From: Anaerolineales bacterium
GTDB lineage: Bacteria > Chloroflexota > Anaerolineae > Anaerolineales > UBA6663
Direction of reading: 5' to 3'
Assembly: GCA_017999235.1 (NCBI GenBank)
Contig: JAGOBN010000003.1
Span: 1-32,434, forward strand
Length of the DNA stretch: 32,434 nt
A program made the position numbers and the translations under genes. Every line of letters starts with the position of its first letter. Position 1 is the stretch's first letter. This document shows positions 14,607-22,721 of this stretch, piece after piece. Below the pieces are notes generated by a model. It ran no database searches and was not told where the DNA came from. It saw only the letters and a program-made list of their open reading frames with translations.

Positions 14607-15689
14607 TTACTCCAAAAGTTCCAAATTCGCGAACGGCACGGTGACGGTGGGGCGCGCGCCCGGCCCGGTTTCCAGGGCCACCGCCGCCACATGGGTGCGG
14701 AGACCATTGGCGATCGCCACCGGGTGTTCGCTCAACCCAATCAGGGTACCCACCAGGCCGGCCTCCGGCCCGCGCACGACGCGGACCCGTTTGCCGGCCT
14801 GGAGCGGCTCGCCTTCCAGCGGCGGCGGCGGCGGCTCGCGGCCGGCCGGCAGCGGGATGATGGCCTCCGGCCGGGCGCCGGTCGTGCGGTCGGCCGGCTG
14901 AGCGTTGAGCCAGACCTCCCGCCCCGTGTTGCCGGAGAGCAGCGCATACGCCGGCGCCGAGAAACCGCCCGAGCCAAACGCGTCCGTGATCAACACCGGG
15001 CAGGGCAGGGCTTGCAGGGCCGGCAATAACGCCACCGGCGCGCTGCCCAGAATCACGCCGCGCGCGCCCACCTCTTGCACCGCCTTAAGCGCCGCGGCGT
15101 CGGTGACACACCCCGCTGCAAGAATCGCGCCGCGCAGGCTGGGCTCCAGCCACTCACCGATCAAGGCGGCTTCCGGCGTCCCGCCCAAAACGCGCAACAC
15201 CGAAAAATCTTCCCGGCCGTTGCCCCACAGCCCCTCCAACAGGGCGCCGGTCGTCTCAATCAACAAACCGCGCCCGGACACGACGCTGACCACCGTGCCG
15301 GGCAAGCCCGCGCGCAGCTCCAGCGGCGCGGTGGCCGCGAACAAGGCCTGTCCGTGATCGCAGAACAGCAGCCGGCCATCCACGGGCGCGGTCACGGTCT
15401 GCGCGCCCAAGCCGAGCAGACCTTTGCGCGCGGCCACCAGCTCGCCTTTTTTGACCGGCGCGCCCTCTTCTTTTTTTAGAAAGGCGGCGGCTTTTTCGCG
15501 CGCCACGCCGAGCGCGCGCGCCACATCCACCAGGCGGTGGCTGGTGTGCGCCTCCGCGCGCGCCACCACATCGCCCGTTTCCACGCGCTGGCCGGCGGCC
15601 ACCAGAACGTCGCCGGGGATGGGCAGCAAGCGCTCACGCCGCAGCGTGGCGAGCAAGGTGATGTGCGTGGTCGAGGGAATATAAGCCAT
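14607..15689 (-). CDS. Unknown protein with sandwich-hybrid-like segments and a C-terminal KOW motif
   Basis: A 360-residue cytoplasmic protein (no signal, no membrane helix) that I do not recognise as a named family. Residues 20-45 (LLPIPGDVLVAAGQRVETGDVVARA) and 95-115 (TVTAPVDGRLLFCDHGQ) look like the two halves of a lipoyl-type barrel-sandwich hybrid, without a lysine-bearing MKM or DKA loop. The middle (about 165-260) is alpha/beta in pattern, with GAILAAGCVTDAAALKAV and ARGVILGSAPVALLPAL. Near residue 300, GKRVRVVRGPEAGLVGTLIG fits a KOW motif, the short beta element that contacts RNA or ribosomal proteins in NusG and ribosomal proteins. The gene starts 9 bases after the MutL-like gene, so the two are probably translated together and may act together. 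Confidence 0.85.
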   Translation of the reverse strand: MAYIPSTTHITLLATLRRERLLPIPGDVLVAAGQRVETGDVVARAEAHTSHRLVDVARALGVAREKAAAFLKKEEGAPVKKGELVAARKGLLGLGAQTVTAPVDGRLLFCDHGQALFAATAPLELRAGLPGTVVSVVSGRGLLIETTGALLEGLWGNGREDFSVLRVLGGTPEAALIGEWLEPSLRGAILAAGCVTDAAALKAVQEVGARGVILGSAPVALLPALQALPCPVLITDAFGSGGFSAPAYALLSGNTGREVWLNAQPADRTTGARPEAIIPLPAGREPPPPPLEGEPLQAGKRVRVVRGPEAGLVGTLIGLSEHPVAIANGLRTHVAAVALETGPGARPTVTVPFANLELLE

Positions 15690-15698
15690 AGCGTCAGC

Positions 15699-17474
15699 TC
15701 AAGCGCCTGCGAGCTTCCAGATCCATTGCTTGACGAGCGCGGCCCGGCGGGCGGGATCGCGCGGAAAGGCCAGCGGCCGGCCGCGCGCGTCAATGATGAT
15801 CCCCACCGCGCCGCCATTGTCCACTTCCAGCGTCTGCTTGCGCCCCGGCCCAAACCCCACGTCGATGTTCGAGCGCGGATTGAGCGTCAGCGTGCCGTGC
15901 TGCCCCAGGGGCAGCGGGAGGACCTCCAGGGCGCCGGCCTTGATGGTCAGCGTGGTCTCTTGGCCGTCGCCCGTCACCAGTTTGGCCGTGCAGACCACTT
16001 CGTCTTCCCGCGCCGGGCCGAGGACGGAGATTGCCCAGCCCAGCCGCAGGAGCGCGCCCGATTCCAGCACCTGCACGGCCGCCATGGGGTTGGCGTAAGC
16101 GGCCGCGCCCAGCGCGGCCAGCAGATGATTCTGGTCCACGGCCAGGGTGGTGAGGCCGGTGGGCTGCAGGGCGTCCAGCATGACCAGCGCGGCGGCGCCC
16201 GCCGTCGGCGCGCGGCTGAGGACTGCGCCGCCGCCCACAATCAGGTCGCAATACGGCAGCAGATCCGCGCGCGGCCCCGGTAAGCCGGAGGGCCAGCCGG
16301 CCTTGGCCCGGCGCAGCGCGCCGCGCAGCGCCAGCCGCGCCAAGGCCAATTCCCAATGCAGATCGTCGGCATCCATCGGCAGGGTATGCGGCCGCAGACT
16401 GCGCTCCAAAACAAAGGCCTGGGCGTCGGCTTCCGTGCCCGGATCGGGCAGCCAGCGCAGAAACTGGTCGGCCGGCGCGTCGGCGAGCGTGGTCCGCGCG
16501 CTGACGCCCACGCCGAGATCGGGCGCCACGGTCAAATACAGTTCGCCGCCAAAGGCCGCGGCCACGGTCGTGGCGGCCGAGCCGACGTTGACGCTGATCA
16601 GGCCGTTGGGCGAATCGGCCGTCTGGCTGAGGAAACGGATTACCTGCCCCTCGGCCTGCGCGGTCGGGAGGATCTGACCGCCGGCCAGGTGGGCCAGATC
16701 ACGCAGGCCGCCGATCTGCGCCGCGCGCAGGTCATCCAGCAGTTTCGCCAGTTCGGCGCGCGCGCCATCCAAAGCCTCGCGCCCCAGCTCCGGCTGGATA
16801 TTGGGCGCGGTGGAGACGCTGGCGACATTGCCCAGCAGATCGATGAGTTTGGCTTGGAGCGCGCTGTTGCCGGCAAACAGAAGCCGCAGCCGCCGGTCGG
16901 CGGGCAGCTGCAGACAAGCCAGCCCCACGGTCTCGGCCAATTCGAGAGTGGCCGCGCTGGCGCCGGTATCAGTGCCGCCGGCGATGATGACCACTTCCGG
17001 CCGCGCTTTAAGCACGGCGTCCATTTGTTCTTCCCGCCGGCGGTGATCCGCCAGGCTGAGCGTTTCCACCACGGAGATGTAGGAGGCGGCAGCCAGCCGG
17101 CGGGCGCTGCGCAGCGAAACCTCCGGCATCAAGCCCACCAGCACGGCGCGCACGGCTGGCCCTCCGCTGAGGGTGGCCACAAAGACGTCGCAGCCGTGGC
17201 CGTCTGCGCTGACCGGCATCACCAGCCGCGCGGCGTCATCGAGCATCACCCGGTCGGTGATGGTCTGCAGATCCAGGAGCGCATGGCGCAGGCCTTCCGA
17301 CGCATCGGAGTAGGGCGGGGTCAGGGTGGAGGGCGCTTCGCCGGAGGCCACGTAACGAAAAACGCCCTCGACGACGTCGAAGAGCGAAACTCGGGTGGTG
17401 GCGGTGCCAAAATCGGCCGCCAGAATCGTCTCAGGGCGGAAGTCGGGGCCGGGAGCGGTGGCGTTAGTGGACAT
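15699..17474 (-). CDS. MutL-like (glutamate mutase L family) ASKHA-fold protein
   Basis: A 591-residue protein of the family named after MutL of clostridial glutamate mutase clusters. It has the actin/Hsc70-like fold. The first phosphate loop is ILAADFGTATTRVSLFDVVE near residue 15. GGTDTGASAATLELAE lies near residue 165. The second phosphate loop is LISVNVGSAATTVAAAFGG near residue 295, and an adenosine-type motif reads DLIVGGGAVLSRA near residue 420. The last 140 residues form a beta-rich domain ending in a basic tail. No glutamate mutase subunit (MutS/MutE) or other B12 enzyme gene is in the window, so a role as an activator of that enzyme is doubtful here. Its operon partners are membrane proteins, suggesting an ATP-dependent role in an envelope process. 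Confidence 0.88.
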   Translation of the reverse strand: MSTNATAPGPDFRPETILAADFGTATTRVSLFDVVEGVFRYVASGEAPSTLTPPYSDASEGLRHALLDLQTITDRVMLDDAARLVMPVSADGHGCDVFVATLSGGPAVRAVLVGLMPEVSLRSARRLAAASYISVVETLSLADHRRREEQMDAVLKARPEVVIIAGGTDTGASAATLELAETVGLACLQLPADRRLRLLFAGNSALQAKLIDLLGNVASVSTAPNIQPELGREALDGARAELAKLLDDLRAAQIGGLRDLAHLAGGQILPTAQAEGQVIRFLSQTADSPNGLISVNVGSAATTVAAAFGGELYLTVAPDLGVGVSARTTLADAPADQFLRWLPDPGTEADAQAFVLERSLRPHTLPMDADDLHWELALARLALRGALRRAKAGWPSGLPGPRADLLPYCDLIVGGGAVLSRAPTAGAAALVMLDALQPTGLTTLAVDQNHLLAALGAAAYANPMAAVQVLESGALLRLGWAISVLGPAREDEVVCTAKLVTGDGQETTLTIKAGALEVLPLPLGQHGTLTLNPRSNIDVGFGPGRKQTLEVDNGGAVGIIIDARGRPLAFPRDPARRAALVKQWIWKLAGA

Positions 17475-17494
17475 GGTTTTCGCTTAGCCGGCGT

Positions 17495-18184
17495 TTACCC
17501 GCCGACGAACGGCTGAATGAACTCCCACATAAATCCCAGCCGTTCGGCCAGGTAAGCCACGCCGGCCGCCAAGGCGCCGGCATACAGGACCCCCAGCGTC
17601 AGGCCGATGAACACTTGGCCGACCCGCGCCACCGGTTTGAGCAGCAGCGGCCGATCCACCCGGCCGCCCGGCAGGGTGCGGCCGCTGGACCAGAAGAAGA
17701 GCAGCACACTGAGCGTCCCCGCCAGCAGGATCAGCGCGCTGACCGGCTGTTCGAGCAGGCTCAGCAGATCGCCGGAGGCGGAGGCGTCCGGCAGGAGGGT
17801 GACAAAAGCGCCGGTGGTCTGCGGGAACAAAGTCCCGGTCACCGCGCCGCCCACGGCCACGGCGGCCCCCACGCCGGCCAGATACGCCACCGGCAGCCGG
17901 CCGATGGCGGATTGGGAGTTGAAGACTTTGAACAGCAGCAGCGCCACCAGCAGCCAACTGATGCCAATGACCACCACCCGGGCAAAATCCAGGGGCCCGA
18001 GCAGAGCAAGGAACAACTGCGGATACACCACATTCACCAGCGCCACGATGACGGCGTAGCCGGCGGTCACACCCACAAAAACATGCAGGGCGGCGCGGTA
18101 CACCGGGTTGTCGCCGATGACATAGCTGAGAACGGCCAGGGTCAGCAGAAAGCCGAGCAGGGTCCCGGCGAAATCAAGCGACAT
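17495..18184 (-). CDS. Polytopic membrane protein of unknown function (six helices)
   Basis: A 229-residue hydrophobic protein with about six membrane helices and only short loops. The N-terminal helix pair carries LDFAGTLLGFLLTLAVLSYV, then GDNPVYRAALHVFVGVTAGY. A loop near residue 120 reads TGTLFPQTTGAF, and a basic loop near residue 175 reads GRTLPGGRVDRPLLLKPVARVGQ. The protein ends in a short external tail, FIQPFVGG. I do not recognise a named family. The ATG overlaps the stop of the zinc-ribbon gene by one base (TGATG), so translation is coupled. Its position between the repeat protein and the MutL-like protein suggests it is a membrane subunit of the same assembly. Confidence 0.88.
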   Translation of the reverse strand: MSLDFAGTLLGFLLTLAVLSYVIGDNPVYRAALHVFVGVTAGYAVIVALVNVVYPQLFLALLGPLDFARVVVIGISWLLVALLLFKVFNSQSAIGRLPVAYLAGVGAAVAVGGAVTGTLFPQTTGAFVTLLPDASASGDLLSLLEQPVSALILLAGTLSVLLFFWSSGRTLPGGRVDRPLLLKPVARVGQVFIGLTLGVLYAGALAAGVAYLAERLGFMWEFIQPFVGG

Positions 18185-20817
18185 CAGGCTTTGCCCCTTC
18201 CAGCACCGCGGACCGCGCGCCGCACGCCGTGCGCGGCGTTGCCGAGCACCAGCAGCAGCGCGCTCGTCAGCAGACCGCCGCCCAGCATTTCCCAGCGAAT
18301 GAGCAGCGGGTCCGGCACGAAGACGCCGGCCTGCTGTTCATATTGCACGCTGCCGGCGGCGCCGCTCACCAAGCCGGCCAAATGGGGCGCTTGCTGCGCC
18401 GCCCGCGCCGCGGTTTGATCCGCTTCCACGTACGGGCGCACCAACGGCGCCACGCCCGCGCTCACCGCCAGCACCAGCGGCGCGCGCATCCCGGCCGTTT
18501 GCTCGATCCAGGCCCGGGCGTCGTCGGGCGCGGCGCTGAGGACGATGACGGCGCCGAAGTCGTTGAGCGAGGCGAGGCCCTGCAGCAGCGGCAGAGACCA
18601 CAAATCGCCCTGCGCGGGGAAGGTCTGCCGGCCGGCGAAATCGGCGCGGAAGACGGACTGCGGAAATTGGACGAATTGCTGGATCCCCACCGGGCCGCCC
18701 GGCAGATAGCCCAAATTGAGATACGTCACCGCATCGGCGTAACCCGTGCGGGTGGTCAGGCGGTCGAGCGTCTCTTGGGCGACGCCGGCGCCGGTGAGGC
18801 TGGTGCTGACAGCCACCAGCGGCAGGCCGCGCCGGATGACATGGCCGACGACGGCGTCCGCGATCAGGCCCAGTTCGCCGGCCTGGCCCGGCTCATAATC
18901 AAAAGCCACCAGCACGGGCCGGCCGGCCGGCGCGGCGGCCAGCGCCTGGAAGGCGGACAACGTCTCGGCCGGGATCGTTGTCGGCAGGGGGAAAAGCCCC
19001 GGCAGCGCGAAGGGCGGGAGCAACAGCCCCAGCACCAAGACCAGGGCCACCAGCCAGCGTTCCCACGGTACACTCAGCGCCCGCGCGCGGCCTTTGGCGG
19101 CCGGCGCCGCGCGGTCTCCGACCAGGATGCCGGCCAACAGCTCGGCTTGTTTGGCCTGAGCCGGCGTGTACGCCAGCATGTGGACCTGGGCCGCGCTCTT
19201 GCCCGGCAGCACCACGCCCGGCTCAGCGCGCAGCACACCGCGCATGCCGGCCAGCACGCCGACGGTCTCTTCGTACTCGTCCACCTCCGGCTCGGCGGTG
19301 GATTGTTGAATATCCACCGGCCGCATCGCGGCCAGCCAGGAGGGCAGTTCACCTTGCGCCAACCCGGGGCCGCCCGCGCCCGCCAGCGGCGCCGCCGGGG
19401 CCGGGGCGCTGGGGCGCAGGCCGGCCAGCCAGTCCGGTTCGTTGGCGGCTGGTTCGGCGGCCGGCTCGGCCGCAAACGGAGAGATGGCGGGCTCCACGCT
19501 CGCGGCGGACGCGCCGGGCTCAGTGCGCAGCGCGGCCAGCCAATCCGGCTCCGGCTCAGCGGGCGCGGCTTCGGCCGGCGGCGAGTCGGAGCGCAGCGAG
19601 CGCATCCAATCCGGTTCTTCTTCCGCGGGCGCGGCAGCGGCGAGGCCCGCGCCGCGGGGCGCGTCTTCCGCCGCTTCGGGCAGCCCCAGCGATTTCAGCC
19701 AATCCGGCTGATCATCTTCAGCGGCCGGAGCGGCGCTGCCGCGCAGGCTGGTGAGCAGATCGGGCGGCTCGTCGCCGCTGGGCAGAATGGCCGGCAGCGG
19801 CGCGCTGGCGGAGAGCGCGGGCCGGTCTTCATCTGCCGCGAGGCCGGCGGCCGGCGCCAGGCCGCTCAGCCAATCCGGCAACCCTTCCGAGGGCAGGGCG
19901 GCGGGTTCAGCGAAGGGCGCGGTGCCGGGGATCGGCGCCGCCTCGGGCGCTGATGTCTCTTTTAACGGGCCGGTGGCCGTCCGCAGCCAATCTGGCAAAT
20001 CCTCGTTGGGCGCCAACTCCACCGGGTGTTCCTTCAACGGGCCGGTGGCGGTCTTCAACCAATCCGGCATCGCCTCGCCGGCGGCGGCGGGCTCGGCCGC
20101 CGGTTGCAGCCAATCGGGGATCTCGGCATCGGCCGGCGCGCTAGCGCTGGGCTGTGGCGCGGCCGGCGGCTTAAGCCAATCGGGCAGATCGGCCTCCGGG
20201 GCGGCGGCCGCGGCCGGCGCCTCCGTCTGCAGGGCGTTCAGCCAATCCGGAACATCATCGACCGGCGGCGCAGGCGTTTTCACCGCCGGGGCCGGCGGCT
20301 TGAGCCAGTCGGGCAGCTCGGCGGCGGAGGCGGCGGAAGTTGCCACCGGCGTCTCAGGGGTTTCGGATTGCAGAGACTTCAGCCAATCCGGAACGTCTTC
20401 CGCGGGGGCGGCGTCGGCCGGCGCGGCGTCGGCCTGCAGCGCTTGCAGCCAATCCGGGGTCTCCGCGGCCGGCGCCAGCGGGGCCTCGGCCTCGGCTTCT
20501 TCCCCGGCCGGGGCGTCCCCGCGCAGCGCTTGCAGCCAATCTGGTATCTCGGCCGGCTCGGCCTCGGAGGCTTCGGCGGCCGCGCCCTTCAACGGGGTGC
20601 CGCAATATTGACACGCCTCCATCACGTCCGGATTGGATTTGCCGCATTTGGGGCAGCGCACGATCAGGCTTTTGCGGATGGTGCCTTCGCTCGATGCTTC
20701 GGCGGCGTCCGCGACGCCCGCGGCGCCCGGCTCCTTGAGCACCTGATCGCAATACTGGCAGGTGTCCAGAAAATTCGGGTTGGGCTTGCCGCAGTTGGGG
20801 CAACGGATGACAGGCAT
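18184..20817 (-). CDS. Anchored protein with two zinc ribbons, 16 PDWL-type repeats and an external domain
   Basis: An 877-residue protein in four parts. Residues 1-75 hold two zinc ribbons, each CPxCGKxNPxxxxxCQYC. Residues 90-520 are an Ala/Pro/Glu-rich, probably disordered region with 13 exact PDWL motifs plus PDLL, PDWM and PSWL variants, spaced about 20-40 residues apart; two neighbouring copies extend to DWL(K/R)TATGPLKE. A membrane helix (WLVALVLVLGLLLPPFALPG) leads to an alpha/beta domain of about 220 residues containing VLVAFDYEPGQAGELGLIAD and ARAWIEQTAG, with LAGLVSGAAG later. A final helix and a basic tail close it. The ribbons and repeats face the cytoplasm if the positive-inside rule holds. 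The start MPVIRCPNCG at 20817 is one base after the previous stop, with GGGGAC upstream. The role is unknown; the repeats look like docking sites. Confidence 0.9.
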   Translation of the reverse strand: MPVIRCPNCGKPNPNFLDTCQYCDQVLKEPGAAGVADAAEASSEGTIRKSLIVRCPKCGKSNPDVMEACQYCGTPLKGAAAEASEAEPAEIPDWLQALRGDAPAGEEAEAEAPLAPAAETPDWLQALQADAAPADAAPAEDVPDWLKSLQSETPETPVATSAASAAELPDWLKPPAPAVKTPAPPVDDVPDWLNALQTEAPAAAAAPEADLPDWLKPPAAPQPSASAPADAEIPDWLQPAAEPAAAGEAMPDWLKTATGPLKEHPVELAPNEDLPDWLRTATGPLKETSAPEAAPIPGTAPFAEPAALPSEGLPDWLSGLAPAAGLAADEDRPALSASAPLPAILPSGDEPPDLLTSLRGSAAPAAEDDQPDWLKSLGLPEAAEDAPRGAGLAAAAPAEEEPDWMRSLRSDSPPAEAAPAEPEPDWLAALRTEPGASAASVEPAISPFAAEPAAEPAANEPDWLAGLRPSAPAPAAPLAGAGGPGLAQGELPSWLAAMRPVDIQQSTAEPEVDEYEETVGVLAGMRGVLRAEPGVVLPGKSAAQVHMLAYTPAQAKQAELLAGILVGDRAAPAAKGRARALSVPWERWLVALVLVLGLLLPPFALPGLFPLPTTIPAETLSAFQALAAAPAGRPVLVAFDYEPGQAGELGLIADAVVGHVIRRGLPLVAVSTSLTGAGVAQETLDRLTTRTGYADAVTYLNLGYLPGGPVGIQQFVQFPQSVFRADFAGRQTFPAQGDLWSLPLLQGLASLNDFGAVIVLSAAPDDARAWIEQTAGMRAPLVLAVSAGVAPLVRPYVEADQTAARAAQQAPHLAGLVSGAAGSVQYEQQAGVFVPDPLLIRWEMLGGGLLTSALLLVLGNAAHGVRRAVRGAGRGKA

Positions 20818-20818
20818 G

Positions 20819-21475
20819 CTAGTCCCCGTAAGGGCGGTCAATGGCCAGCAACAGCCGCAGGCCAGTGGCGATGATGCCCAGCGCGATGCCCAGCATCAAG
20901 CCCCGCGCACCGGCCACGGCCGGCACCTGCGCGAGCCAGGCCCACACATCCCGCAGGCCGGCCGCCGCGTCCGCGGGGACGCCCGCCAGCGCCGGGGCCA
21001 TGCCCACCAGCGCCACCAGCGCGGCGGCCAAGAAGACCAGCGTCAAGAGCGTTGGCGGCCGGCGCAGGAGGCGATAGCCGGCGAAGACCAGGATAAACAC
21101 CAGCAGCGCCGCCAAGGCCGCGCTCGTCGCGCCGATGACGTGCTGAAACAAGAAGCGCATGGCGGTATTGGTGGTGGCGCCCCCGGTTTGCCCGGGCAGG
21201 GCGCCGGCCAACCCGGCGGCCAGCGCCGCCAGGAACCCCGCCAGCGTGAAGAGGCTGTACGGCCAGCCGGCCGCTTGGGTCGAGATCTTGCGGACGTGGA
21301 TGCGCGCCAGGCTCAGCGCCCCGATCAGCACCGCCACAGCCGCCAACAGCCCGGCCCAGGCCAGAAGCTGGACCCACACGGATTGCAGCGCCGGGACGAA
21401 ATAGCCCAGCAAAGTGACCAGGCCAAACCCGACGGCCACGGACGTCAGCAGGACGTTGCCCAGACGGATCTTCAC
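20819..21475 (-). CDS. Polytopic membrane protein of unknown function
   Basis: A 218-residue protein with about six hydrophobic helices. It starts MKIRLGNVLLTSVAVGFGLV, has a short basic loop after the second helix (LARIHVRKISTQAAGW), an outer loop near residue 95 (PGQTGGATTNTAMRFLFQHVIG), a basic turn YRLLRRPPT, and ends with LRLLLAIDRPYGD. No family is recognised. The ATG overlaps the DUF6754 gene by 4 bases, and its stop lies one base before the start of the zinc-ribbon gene. With the 229-residue protein it gives the operon two small polytopic membrane proteins, which could form a membrane core. Confidence 0.88.
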   Translation of the reverse strand: MKIRLGNVLLTSVAVGFGLVTLLGYFVPALQSVWVQLLAWAGLLAAVAVLIGALSLARIHVRKISTQAAGWPYSLFTLAGFLAALAAGLAGALPGQTGGATTNTAMRFLFQHVIGATSAALAALLVFILVFAGYRLLRRPPTLLTLVFLAAALVALVGMAPALAGVPADAAAGLRDVWAWLAQVPAVAGARGLMLGIALGIIATGLRLLLAIDRPYGD

Positions 21476-22221
21476 GGCAGAAGTCCCAAGGTTTTGAGGG
21501 TGACGCCGGCCAGGATCGTCAGGACCAGGATGAGGCGCAGCACATCTTGCGCGCGCAGGCTGGCCAGGTGGGCGGGCTGGCGGTTGAGATACGCGCCGGC
21601 GGCGTACACCTCTTCGCCCAGCAGCGCCGCGTCGGCGGCGGCGTAGAGGACGGCTTGCGCGGTCAGGTTGTCCGAGCCGGCCAGGGTGGGCGCGCCGGCG
21701 CGCTGGCTGGCTTCGGTCAGCAGCACGATCTCGGGCGGCAGCGCGCCGATGAGCACATTGCCGGCCACGGCCTCATCCCGCACCAGCGGCGCCAGCGCGG
21801 CGCTGAAGGCCAGGGGGGAAAGCCCCGGCACCTGCGCGGCGCTGGGATCAAAGCGTTCGGCGGCGTTCTGCTGGCGGTAAATGGATTTGAGGCTGTCCTG
21901 CGCCAGGAGCATGGCGGTCCCGTCGGCGCTGGTGATCACGGGCGGCTTATCGCTGACCACGGCCTGCGCGGCCACCTGGCTGGCGATGTTCAGACCCGCC
22001 AGGGTGGTGGCGGTATCGGCCTGGCCGATGATGCCGCTGCCCAGCGAGAGATGCAGCCGGCGGCCGGATTCAACCGCTTCGCCGATGGTGGCCGGCAGTT
22101 GTTCCAGCGCCGCCAGCGGCCGCAAAACGGCCGGCCGGGCTGTGGGCCGGCGGCTGAGGGCCAGGAAGAGCCCGATTAACAGCGCGAACAGGACGAGGAA
22201 CGCGAGCTCCAGGACCGTCAT
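21472..22221 (-). CDS. DUF6754 membrane protein
   Basis: A 249-residue protein resembling the DUF6754 domain common in Anaerolineae. An N-terminal helix (MTVLELAFLVLFALLIGLFL) is followed by a basic segment and a conserved alpha/beta domain: LAALEQLPATIGEAVESGRRLHLSLGSG, TATTLAGLNI, AAERFDPSAAQVPGLSPLAF, GNVLIGALPPEIVLLTEASQRAGA and LGEEVYAAGAYL, read in separate pieces. A C-terminal helix (LRLILVLTILAGVTLKTLGLL) forms a second anchor. No function is established for the domain. I used the ATG at 22221, which overlaps the previous stop codon by 4 bases; the long upstream extension is not coding in character. Confidence 0.88.
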   Translation of the reverse strand: MTVLELAFLVLFALLIGLFLALSRRPTARPAVLRPLAALEQLPATIGEAVESGRRLHLSLGSGIIGQADTATTLAGLNIASQVAAQAVVSDKPPVITSADGTAMLLAQDSLKSIYRQQNAAERFDPSAAQVPGLSPLAFSAALAPLVRDEAVAGNVLIGALPPEIVLLTEASQRAGAPTLAGSDNLTAQAVLYAAADAALLGEEVYAAGAYLNRQPAHLASLRAQDVLRLILVLTILAGVTLKTLGLLP

Positions 22222-22475
22222 GATGGACCGTCGGCCTCCTGCGCCAGATGCCGCGCCCACGTGTGGCGCGCTTGCGAGTCTTCGAGCACGCCGGCCAAAG
22301 CCGTCAACTGCGAGTCCACGGACACCCAGGCGCCGGCCGGCGCGGCCGCGTACAAGACCTGCGCGCCAAGCAGGGCCAGCGGGCCGGCCTGTTCCAAGAG
22401 CGTCGCCGTCAGGCCGTGCAGACCCCAGGCGCGCAGGCGCGCGGTGAGGGGCGCGAGCGTTTGTTCGGCGGACAT
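22218..22475 (-). CDS. Small soluble protein of unknown function, first gene of the envelope operon
   Basis: An 85-residue Ala/Leu-rich protein predicted to be mostly helical, starting MSAEQTLAPLTARLRAWGLHG and ending QARHTWARHLAQEADGPS. I recognise no family. Support for translation is the 4-base ATGA overlap with the DUF6754 gene and the -10 box 8 bases before the ATG. A longer frame starting with TTG at 22574 exists, but its extra 33 residues are basic, low in complexity and lie between two promoters. That start cannot be fully excluded, because a second -10 box sits 8 bases ahead of it too. Confidence 0.68.
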   Translation of the reverse strand: MSAEQTLAPLTARLRAWGLHGLTATLLEQAGPLALLGAQVLYAAAPAGAWVSVDSQLTALAGVLEDSQARHTWARHLAQEADGPS

Positions 22476-22483
22476 GGGCGGCG

Positions 22484-22489
22484 AGTATA
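22484..22489 (-). promoter_or_regulatory. Proximal -10 box of the envelope operon
   Basis: TATACT on the minus strand, 8 bases before the ATG at 22475, the same spacing class as the other leaderless genes here. The -35 region (TTCGCC) is weak. Confidence 0.5.
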
Positions 22490-22582
22490 GCATAGAGGTT
22501 TTTGGAGGGCGAACGCGGCGCCAGCCGGCGCGCGGCGCTTGCCCGCTGACCTGAAGCTGCAAGCCGCGTGCCAACTCGAACG

Positions 22583-22611
22583 ATTGTACTTCTGGCGACT
22601 CGGAGGGTCAA
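22583..22611 (-). promoter_or_regulatory. Distal promoter of the envelope operon
   Basis: On the minus strand TTGACC (22611-22606), 17 bases, then TACAAT (22588-22583). The predicted start is near 22576, giving a leader of about 100 bases before the ATG at 22475. The leader contains a 6-bp inverted repeat, GCTTGC (22537-22542) with GCAAGC (22559-22564), and further G+C-rich pairing. Confidence 0.72.
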
Positions 22612-22721
22612 GCAAACATGGCCGGCGCCGCTGTTTTAGTGTAAAGTGATGAGCGCCTCCAACACGTTAGGCCGGCATCAGTGACCGTTATCTTCCGGGA
22701 CCAGGAGCACCGCGAATTATC

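Noticed and set aside
18229..20611. Long plus-strand frames (574 and 286 codons) with QSG-type and QPIR-type repeats
   Set aside because: Mirror images of the PDWL repeats and Ala/Pro spacers of the zinc-ribbon protein. The repetition is a shadow of the real gene on the other strand.
22222..22611. Extended N-terminus (about 130 residues) of the DUF6754 protein
   Set aside because: It is read in another frame across the small upstream gene and the promoter. The added peptide is Arg/Ala-rich without structure, while the ATG at 22221 has the usual ATGA overlap.
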